This document shows, piece by piece, positions 1-4,789 of a stretch of 7,077 bases of DNA; position 1 is the stretch's first letter, and the number at the start of each line of letters is the position of its first letter. The DNA is from an uncultured Lachnospiraceae bacterium (GTDB lineage Bacteria; Bacillota; Clostridia; Lachnospirales; Lachnospiraceae), in contig CAJOPP010000101.1 in assembly GCA_905236365.1 (NCBI GenBank), forward strand, positions 1 to 7,077, read 5' to 3'. The notes under the pieces were generated by a model, which was not told where the DNA came from, ran no database searches, and saw only the letters and a program-made list of their open reading frames with translations. Made by a program: the position numbers and the translations under genes.

Positions 1-12
1 CGAGGATGCGCA

Positions 13-56
13 GGGATTTGCATATGAAATATGTCAGCATAGCTGACGCAAATCCC
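13..56. repeat. Branched inverted repeat (possible three-way junction) upstream of deoC
   Basis: GGGATTTGC (13-21) pairs perfectly with GCAAATCCC (48-56). The space between them holds a second perfect stem, GTCAGC (33-38) with GCTGAC (42-47) around loop ATA. It also holds a minor ATAT-GAA-ATAT arm (22-32). The outer stem continues directly into the inner one on its 3' side, so a folded RNA or cruciform could form a small three-way junction. No T-tract follows, so it is not an obvious terminator. The pairing is seen directly; any function is unknown. Confidence 0.7.
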
Positions 57-60
57 GCAC

Positions 61-82
61 CAAGACTCGCGAGCGAGTCTTG
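61..82. repeat. Perfect 10-bp inverted repeat next to the deoC ribosome binding site
   Basis: CAAGACTCGC (61-70) and GCGAGTCTTG (73-82) are exact reverse complements separated by GA. In RNA the likely fold is a 9-bp stem with a CGAG loop. It ends 4 bases before the deoC ribosome binding site and 18 bases before the start codon, so in a transcript it would sit at the edge of the initiation region. It lies 4 bases after the preceding branched inverted repeat, and the two could be halves of one dispersed intergenic element. That link is inference. Confidence 0.75.
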
Positions 83-86
83 AATG

Positions 87-94
87 AAAAGGAG
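87..94 (+). promoter_or_regulatory. Ribosome binding site that fixes the deoC start
   Basis: AAAAGGAG lies 6 bases upstream of ATG 101. An in-frame TTG at 80 would give seven more N-terminal residues, but it overlaps the 3' arm of the 61-82 hairpin and has no ribosome binding site of its own. The ATG is therefore preferred. Confidence 0.85.
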
Positions 95-100
95 AATAAA

Positions 101-808
101 ATGGAATTTAGTAAATATTTTGACCATACAATCTTAAAGGCAGATGCCAGTGAAGAAGATGTAAATATAATTTGCCGGGAGGCGATTCAGTATCATTTTG
201 CCTCTGTCTGTGTTAATAGCAGCAGAACGAAACAAGTGGCATGTCTGCTGGCAGATACGGATATCGATGTATGTACGGTGATTGGATTTCCGCTGGGAGC
301 CATGAGCACCATGGCAAAGAAATTAGAGACGTTGACCGCGATTGAGGACGGTGCGACAGAGATTGATATGGTGATCAATGTTGGGGCGGTCAAGGATGAG
401 GACTGGGAGTTTGTAAAAAAAGATATTGAAGAGGTGAAGGAGGTCTGTGTCGGCAATACGATGGGCAGAGATGTCCTTTTGAAAGTCATTATAGAGACAT
501 GTCTTCTTACGGAAGAAGAGAAAGTGAAAGCATGTGAGATGGCAGTAGAGGCCGGAGCAGATTTTGTGAAAACTTCTACCGGATTTAGTACTGGTGGTGC
601 CACTCCGGAGGATGTAGCACTGATGCGCAAGACGGTGGATGCCAAAACAACAGCACTTGAGAAGGAAACCGGGATCACCCATAAGCGGGTACAGGTGAAA
701 GCATCTGGTGGAATTAGAGATTTTGCTACAGCAAAAGCGATGATTGCAGCAGGAGCAGATCGCCTGGGGACTTCTGCCACGGTAGCAATTATAATGGAGA
801 ACGGGTGA
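101..808 (+). CDS. deoC: Deoxyribose-phosphate aldolase (DERA)
   Basis: This 235-residue cytoplasmic class I aldolase cleaves 2-deoxy-D-ribose 5-phosphate into acetaldehyde and glyceraldehyde 3-phosphate in deoxynucleoside salvage. The TIM-barrel signatures are all present: FDHTILK near the N-terminus, VIGFPLGA (60-67), EIDMVIN with the proton-relay Asp89, VKTSTGFSTGGAT with the Schiff-base Lys157, and VKASGGIRD with the second active-site Lys200. It ends in the phosphate-binding GADRLGTSA region. Length fits the short bacterial form (about 220 residues) apart from extra residues around 180-196, between the two catalytic lysines. The family normally has a short VGPDVG-like turn there. No other deo or nucleoside gene is present, and the next gene has its own promoter, so deoC appears functionally separate from the downstream operon. 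No promoter is evident in the 100 bases upstream. The call is secure; the role of the extra loop is unknown. Confidence 0.97.
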   Translation: MEFSKYFDHTILKADASEEDVNIICREAIQYHFASVCVNSSRTKQVACLLADTDIDVCTVIGFPLGAMSTMAKKLETLTAIEDGATEIDMVINVGAVKDEDWEFVKKDIEEVKEVCVGNTMGRDVLLKVIIETCLLTEEEKVKACEMAVEAGADFVKTSTGFSTGGATPEDVALMRKTVDAKTTALEKETGITHKRVQVKASGGIRDFATAKAMIAAGADRLGTSATVAIIMENG

Positions 809-821
809 GTGGCAATTACGA

Positions 822-855
822 TGTGTATTCATTCAGCCTGCTGAATAGATACACA
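822..855. other. Long imperfect hairpin after deoC
   Basis: Positions 822-837 pair with 840-855, giving 16 base pairs interrupted by one C-A mismatch (830/847) and one T-G wobble (829/848). The perfect parts are TGTGTAT with ATACACA and ATTCAGC with GCTGAAT. It begins 13 bases after the deoC stop codon. There is no T-tract on either side, so it is not a canonical intrinsic terminator. It may mark the deoC transcript end by another route or protect the mRNA 3' end. Confidence 0.6.
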
Positions 856-864
856 ATAACAATG

Positions 865-877
865 AATCGTAACGATT
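865..877. promoter_or_regulatory. Perfect 6-1-6 palindrome, operator candidate
   Basis: AATCGT-A-ACGATT is a perfect inverted repeat that ends 11 bases upstream of the predicted -35 box. GTAAC, which lies within it at 869-873, recurs at 879-883, so the copies are 10 bases apart, about one helical turn. This geometry fits a dimeric regulator binding next to RNA polymerase. No regulator gene is present in the window to name as the partner. Confidence 0.4.
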
Positions 878-888
878 TGTAACATAAG

Positions 889-916
889 ATGACGGGAAAT
901 TGTTATATGTTATAAT
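889..916 (+). promoter_or_regulatory. Extended -10 promoter of the Ig-like / MoxR / DUF58 / transglutaminase operon
   Basis: A perfect TATAAT (911-916) is preceded by TGT (908-910), giving an extended -10. ATGACG (889-894) matches four of the six consensus -35 positions, with a 16-base spacer. Transcription should start near 922-924, leaving a leader of about 47 bases before ATG 970. No other strong promoter is seen before the three following genes, whose tight spacing supports co-transcription. Confidence 0.75.
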
Positions 917-923
917 AGAGGGT

Positions 924-957
924 ATTCGCAAAATGTACAAGCAACCTTGTATCGAAT
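924..957 (+). promoter_or_regulatory. Stem-loop at the predicted mRNA 5' end
   Basis: TACAAG (936-941) pairs with CTTGTA (946-951) around loop CAAC, with a flanking G-T wobble (935/952). The stem continues as ATTCG (924-928) with CGAAT (953-957) after a six-base bulge. It fills most of the predicted leader and abuts the weak GGGGAT ribosome binding site (958-963) of the next gene. It could stabilise the transcript or tune translation; no known riboswitch class is recognised. Confidence 0.45.
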
Positions 958-969
958 GGGGATGGTAGA

Positions 970-2682
970 ATGAATAGGAATCGAATAATAATCATCACAA
1001 TCATATTGTGCCTGTTGTTTGGAAATACAACATATATTCTTGTAAGGGGGGAACGCAGACCGCAACTATACATCAACAGGAATGAAATGAATTATGATCT
1101 GCCGACAGAGGAAATACTGGTGGCTGAGAATGATCCGGTGGTGCTCGACGAGGAAGTGGAACTTGTGACAGAGATGACAACAGAGGAAAAGACGGAGAAA
1201 GAAACGACGGAGCATCATACGACGGAGGAAAAACCGGAGAAAGAGACGACGGAGCATCATACGACGGAGGAAAAAACGGAGAAAGAGACGACGGAAGAAC
1301 AGAGGACAGAACAAAATACAGAACAAAATACAGAGCAGAATACGGAACAGAATACAGAACAAAATACAGAGCAGAATACGGAACAAAATACAGAACAGAA
1401 TACGGAACAAAATACAGAGCAGAATACGGAACAAAATACAGAACAGAACACGGAACAAAATACGGAACAAAATACAGAACAAAATACTGCGGAAGCATCG
1501 ACGGAGCAGGAAGAAAATTCGCCAGAACAGTCAACAGAAGCGGCTGAGGAAGCATCAGAGGATCAGCAGGCAGAAAACCAATCAGGTGACCAACCGGGAG
1601 ATGGGAATGGGGAACCGTCTAATCAGTCAGGCGGAACAGGAGAAAATGTACCGGGTGAAAAAGGAGATGATCCGGAGCCTGTTACCAGAAAGATGATTGA
1701 ATTGTTTTGCGAGTGGGATAACAGTAACGAACTTTTATATGGAAAAGAAATGAATCTGTCAGATATTCATGTGACAGGAAAATATGATGATGGGGAAGAA
1801 GAACGGATTCCTATTGAGAATTGTACCATTGAGGGGTTTGATTCCAAAAGATTGGGAAGGAGCAGTTGTACGATTCATTACTATGGGCTGTCGGTCAGTG
1901 TCCGCTATACGATTCTGAACTATGAGCTCAATATCTTTTGTAAGAACTGGAAAAAGAGGGATCTGTACCGCTATGGGGATGTGTTCTCTAATTCCGATAT
2001 GCAGATTGTTGCCAATATGGCAGATGGCAGCCAGCGGACAATTGCGACAGATGCTTATACCGTTACCGGAATGGAGATGAAAGCGGTGGGAACCCATTCA
2101 TGCACAATACGGTACAAAGAGATGTCCATTACGGAAAACTATCAGATTTTGAATTATCCGGTATCGATTACTTCCTCTATCCGGAATTTTACAGTGCGGG
2201 GGGCAGTCTCCTGGTCTACACTTGCAGAGGGGCAGTCGGTAACGGCAACGATGGCAGACGGAACTGTGCGTTCGTTATCAGAAGCGGAATATCAGATCAG
2301 TGGATATTCTACGACCAATGCCGGAAGCAGAACGATGACCCTTTCGTATGACGGGGTGACATTGTCGATTCCGTATGAGGTATACTATGATGTGCTGAGA
2401 GTGGACTATGGAGATGCAATTGGAAAGCAGGAGGAAATCCATTTTACGGATACTTTACAGGTTGTGTCATCAGAGAGTCTGAATCTGCCGACACGTTATC
2501 AAATACCGGATTCAGAAGTGTGGTATGAGTTAGAAGGTGTTTACACGGATGCAAAGTACAAGAATGAGTATGAGTATCCTACAACCTATACTCCAAATGC
2601 CAGATTTCGAATTAACAGACAGGGACTTCCATGGCATGAATATGTGGTTTATGCCCGATATAAACAGCAAATGGAAGATTAA
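970..2682 (+). CDS. Membrane-anchored surface protein with TEQN repeat stalk and three Ig-like domains
   Basis: This 570-residue protein is not recognised as a named family. Residues 1-26 are a basic start followed by a hydrophobic helix (about 6-25) with no lipobox and no clear AxA cleavage site, so a signal anchor is likelier than a released protein. Residues 70-111 are three 14-residue Glu/Thr/Lys repeats, 113-172 are fifteen TEQN repeats, and 173-237 is a Gln/Glu/Gly/Ser-rich linker. Three Ig-like modules follow, about 243-317, 320-395 and 398-473. They share a DG turn, a G-x-x-x-C/M-T-I/L strand and a closing Y-x-I-L-N-Y or similar linker, resembling the bacterial Big_3 type. Residues 474-570 are an unassigned, Tyr-rich C-terminal domain. 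There is no LPXTG motif or C-terminal membrane helix. The leader gives it a weak GGGGAT ribosome binding site. As the first gene of the operon it may be the partner or client of the MoxR / DUF58 / transglutaminase-like module; that is inferred from position. Confidence 0.8.
   Translation: MNRNRIIIITIILCLLFGNTTYILVRGERRPQLYINRNEMNYDLPTEEILVAENDPVVLDEEVELVTEMTTEEKTEKETTEHHTTEEKPEKETTEHHTTEEKTEKETTEEQRTEQNTEQNTEQNTEQNTEQNTEQNTEQNTEQNTEQNTEQNTEQNTEQNTEQNTEQNTEQNTAEASTEQEENSPEQSTEAAEEASEDQQAENQSGDQPGDGNGEPSNQSGGTGENVPGEKGDDPEPVTRKMIELFCEWDNSNELLYGKEMNLSDIHVTGKYDDGEEERIPIENCTIEGFDSKRLGRSSCTIHYYGLSVSVRYTILNYELNIFCKNWKKRDLYRYGDVFSNSDMQIVANMADGSQRTIATDAYTVTGMEMKAVGTHSCTIRYKEMSITENYQILNYPVSITSSIRNFTVRGAVSWSTLAEGQSVTATMADGTVRSLSEAEYQISGYSTTNAGSRTMTLSYDGVTLSIPYEVYYDVLRVDYGDAIGKQEEIHFTDTLQVVSSESLNLPTRYQIPDSEVWYELEGVYTDAKYKNEYEYPTTYTPNARFRINRQGLPWHEYVVYARYKQQMED
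1177..1302 (+). repeat. Three tandem 42-bp repeats encoding TTEEKxEKETTExx
   Basis: Three contiguous 42-base units (1177-1218, 1219-1260, 1261-1302) encode 14-residue repeats at residues 70-111. Units one and two end in HH and unit three ends in EQ, leading into the TEQN array. Each unit carries two lysines (74/77, 88/91, 102/105) in a strongly acidic context. The second unit has Pro89 in place of Thr. The stretch should be extended and extracytoplasmic. Confidence 0.95.
1306..1485 (+). repeat. Fifteen tandem 12-bp repeats encoding (TEQN)15
   Basis: The array is 180 bases with no frame break and encodes residues 113-172. Units differ only at synonymous third positions (ACA/ACG, GAA/GAG, CAA/CAG, AAT/AAC), so the peptide is perfectly regular while the DNA is not. 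Units 6-9 (1366-1413) and 10-13 (1414-1461) are 48-base copies that differ at one base (1449), pointing to a recent larger duplication within the array. Because the unit is a multiple of three, length changes keep the reading frame. Confidence 0.97.
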
Positions 2683-2709
2683 TACAAAACAAAGAATAAG
2701 GAGAAAAAA

Positions 2710-3654
2710 ATGATCAGGAATGATACCATAAAAGCTTTAATGGCAGAGGTGACAAAAGTAGTAAAGGGAAAAGAAATGGTGATTGAGAAAGTAATGATGG
2801 CCATCTTTGCTTCCGGTCATGTATTACTGGAGGATGTTCCGGGACTTGGAAAAACCACGCTGGCAATGGCATTTTCCAATGCACTGGGGTTGGAGAATAA
2901 GAGAATCCAGTTTACCCCGGATACAATGCCAAGTGATATTATTGGAACAACATTCTATGATGAGAGTACCAATCAGTTTCAATATATGCCGGGGGCGGTC
3001 ATGTGTAATTTGCTTTTGGGAGATGAGATCAACCGGACTTCGGCGAAAACCCAGTCAGCGTTGTTAGAGGCAATGGCGGAGGGCAAGGTAACGGTAGACG
3101 GGGTACGTCATGTGCTGCCGGAACCGTTTATTGTGATTGCAACCCAGAATCCTGTTACCAGTAGCGGAACACAGCCTTTGCCGGATTCTCAATTGGATCG
3201 GTTTATGGTCAAATTATCTATGGGGTATCCGGATGAGGAGGCACAGCTCGCCATGTTGCAGAATGCAAATGGAAAAGATCAAATGAAGGAAATCCATCAG
3301 ATCCTGACGGCGAAGGACGTACTTCGGATACGGGAGGAAGTGGATGCAGTCAAGATAAAGGAAGAGCTTCTGCGATATCTGATCGCATTGTGTGAGGCGA
3401 CCCGGAATCAGGAGAATATTGTTCTTGGTATCAGTCCGCGAGGAATGATCGCATTTATGAAAATGGCAAAGGCGAAGGCTTACTTTGAGGGAAGGGACTA
3501 TGTGATTCCGGAAGATATGGAAGCAGTTTTTCAAGACAGCTGTGCACATCGCCTTTTCCTTTCCGGTCGTGCAAAGAGGGCAGGACTGACACCGGAGGAT
3601 GTCATCGACCAGATATTAAAAGAAGTAAAAAAGCCGGAGTTATTAAAGGGATAG
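2710..3654 (+). CDS. MoxR-family AAA+ ATPase
   Basis: This 314-residue cytoplasmic ATPase belongs to the MoxR branch of AAA+ proteins, which are thought to act as chaperones that mature or activate partner proteins. All core motifs are intact: Walker A PGLGKTT with Lys48, Walker B LLLGDEIN with Asp105 and Glu106, the MoxR hallmark KTQSALLEAMAEG (113-125), sensor 1 in ATQNP (Asn147), the arginine-finger region DSQLDRF (Arg164), and sensor 2 in GISPRGM (Arg244). Length is typical and the C-terminal lid domain is complete. The start is set by AAGGAG (2698-2703), six bases before the ATG. It lies 27 bases after the Ig-like gene and 4 bases before the DUF58 gene. MoxR next to DUF58 and a transglutaminase-fold membrane protein is a widely conserved arrangement. 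The specific client is not known from the sequence; the neighbouring membrane and surface proteins are the obvious candidates. Confidence 0.96.
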   Translation: MIRNDTIKALMAEVTKVVKGKEMVIEKVMMAIFASGHVLLEDVPGLGKTTLAMAFSNALGLENKRIQFTPDTMPSDIIGTTFYDESTNQFQYMPGAVMCNLLLGDEINRTSAKTQSALLEAMAEGKVTVDGVRHVLPEPFIVIATQNPVTSSGTQPLPDSQLDRFMVKLSMGYPDEEAQLAMLQNANGKDQMKEIHQILTAKDVLRIREEVDAVKIKEELLRYLIALCEATRNQENIVLGISPRGMIAFMKMAKAKAYFEGRDYVIPEDMEAVFQDSCAHRLFLSGRAKRAGLTPEDVIDQILKEVKKPELLKG

Positions 3655-3658
3655 GGTT

Positions 3659-4789
3659 ATGAAACAGAAAATGATTTGCCTGCTGCTTTTTCTGTTGCTG
3701 GCAGGAGTTTATATATGGACAAATGAAAAAGTATCGTTTTATCTGTTGATGGCAATGGTATTTCTTGTGGGATTTTCTGTCATTAGTAATTGGCTGGGTG
3801 CAAAAAGCCTTCATGTGGAGGTGATAACAGAAGCTTCCGATAACTATTCTGATCAACAGAAAGGGACAGAATCCGGCGATAGTTCTGGTCGACCAAAAGA
3901 GGCAGAATTCTGTCAATATTCCAATGGACAGATTACGGTATTGTTTCATAATACAGGAATTTTTCCGGTTTTCAGTTGTCTGCTTCGAATGGAGATCATG
4001 AATCTTCTGACAGATTCAACAGTAGAGATTGAACGAAGGTATTTAATCGGACCGTTTGCACATAAGAGTGACCGGATACCGGTGGACGCCTTGTTTTGCG
4101 GACGGGTTGAAACAGATATCAAACAGTTGGAATGCAGGGATGGTTTGGGACTTACCAAAATCCCATGTCAGTCACAGAGTAAAGGATATTTTTATCGTTA
4201 TCCGGAGATTCAGCAGTTGGAAATGGACTCCCTTTTACAACAAAGGATACAGAATACCAGTCAGGAGATATATCTTAACCGGAAGGGAAATGATCCTACG
4301 GAGGTATTGGATATCCGGGATTATCAGCGGGGGGATAGTGTCAAGATGATTCACTGGAAACTGTCTGCCAAGTGGAAAAAGAAAATGGTGCGGGAACTGG
4401 ATATGCCATCGAATCAGGATACGCTTTTGGTATTTGCACTTCAGGGAGAGACAGATGGAGAGGCAGTTCACAGACTGGTTGAATATGTGTTATCTGTCAG
4501 TCAGGGACTGCTGCAGGAAAATATCCATCATGATGCTCTTTTACTGAATAGTGACGGGTCTCTGATACGGATTTATAGTATCGAGGGAGAAGAGAGTTAT
4601 GGAGCATTTGAAAAACGGATTCTGAATGGAGGGATTGCACTTGCCGGAGAGGAAGTCAATTCTTATCTGGCAAGACATGAATCAGTTTGGCGGTATTCCT
4701 CGATTCTGTATATTTCTGAGACAGAACCGCCGGAGTTTGAAGGTGTAGATGGAATACTTTATGTAAAAATGGAGGATCAGGCAGGATGA
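3659..4789 (+). CDS. DUF58 domain membrane protein
   Basis: This 376-residue protein starts with two hydrophobic segments (about 5-20 and 27-45), likely a membrane hairpin. The DUF58 signature is clear: GNDPTEVLDIRDYQRGD (210-226), then MIHWKLSAK (230-238) and MVRELD (243-248). The strand LLVFALQG soon after fits the von Willebrand A-like fold described for many DUF58 proteins, but a complete metal-binding DxSxS motif is not seen. Residues 60-90 form a polar, low-complexity stretch rich in Ser, Gly, Asp and Gln. The ATG lies four bases after the moxR stop codon, and AAAGGG at the end of moxR serves as the ribosome binding site. Its stop codon overlaps the next start as ATGA, so the two proteins are probably translationally coupled. 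DUF58 proteins are usually assumed to work with the adjacent MoxR ATPase; the biochemical role is unknown. Confidence 0.92.
   Translation: MKQKMICLLLFLLLAGVYIWTNEKVSFYLLMAMVFLVGFSVISNWLGAKSLHVEVITEASDNYSDQQKGTESGDSSGRPKEAEFCQYSNGQITVLFHNTGIFPVFSCLLRMEIMNLLTDSTVEIERRYLIGPFAHKSDRIPVDALFCGRVETDIKQLECRDGLGLTKIPCQSQSKGYFYRYPEIQQLEMDSLLQQRIQNTSQEIYLNRKGNDPTEVLDIRDYQRGDSVKMIHWKLSAKWKKKMVRELDMPSNQDTLLVFALQGETDGEAVHRLVEYVLSVSQGLLQENIHHDALLLNSDGSLIRIYSIEGEESYGAFEKRILNGGIALAGEEVNSYLARHESVWRYSSILYISETEPPEFEGVDGILYVKMEDQAG

Noticed and set aside
80..100. TTG 80 as an alternative deoC start
   Set aside because: It lies in the 3' arm of the 61-82 hairpin with no ribosome binding site, whereas ATG 101 has AAAAGGAG at ideal spacing and starts at the family N-terminus.
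193..832. Two long minus-strand frames opposite deoC
   Set aside because: deoC is unmistakable on the + strand, and the minus frames have no ribosome binding site or recognisable family.
822..855. Intrinsic terminator for deoC
   Set aside because: The stem is good, but no T-tract follows it on the + strand or, read in reverse, on the minus strand, so it is listed only as a hairpin.
1306..1485. Resemblance to a CRISPR-like array because of short regular repeats
   Set aside because: The units are 12 bases, directly contiguous and without spacers, and they encode a continuous TEQN peptide in frame.
1066..1555. Three overlapping minus-strand open frames rich in Phe, Cys, Leu, Tyr and Pro repeats
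   Set aside because: They are the antisense of the in-frame 42-base and 12-base repeats. A repeat whose unit is a multiple of three keeps all frames open if one unit has no stop, so the openness carries no coding signal.
2100..2351. 83-codon + strand frame inside the Ig-like gene
   Set aside because: It overlaps the second and third Ig-like domains in another frame, has no ribosome binding site and no recognisable features.
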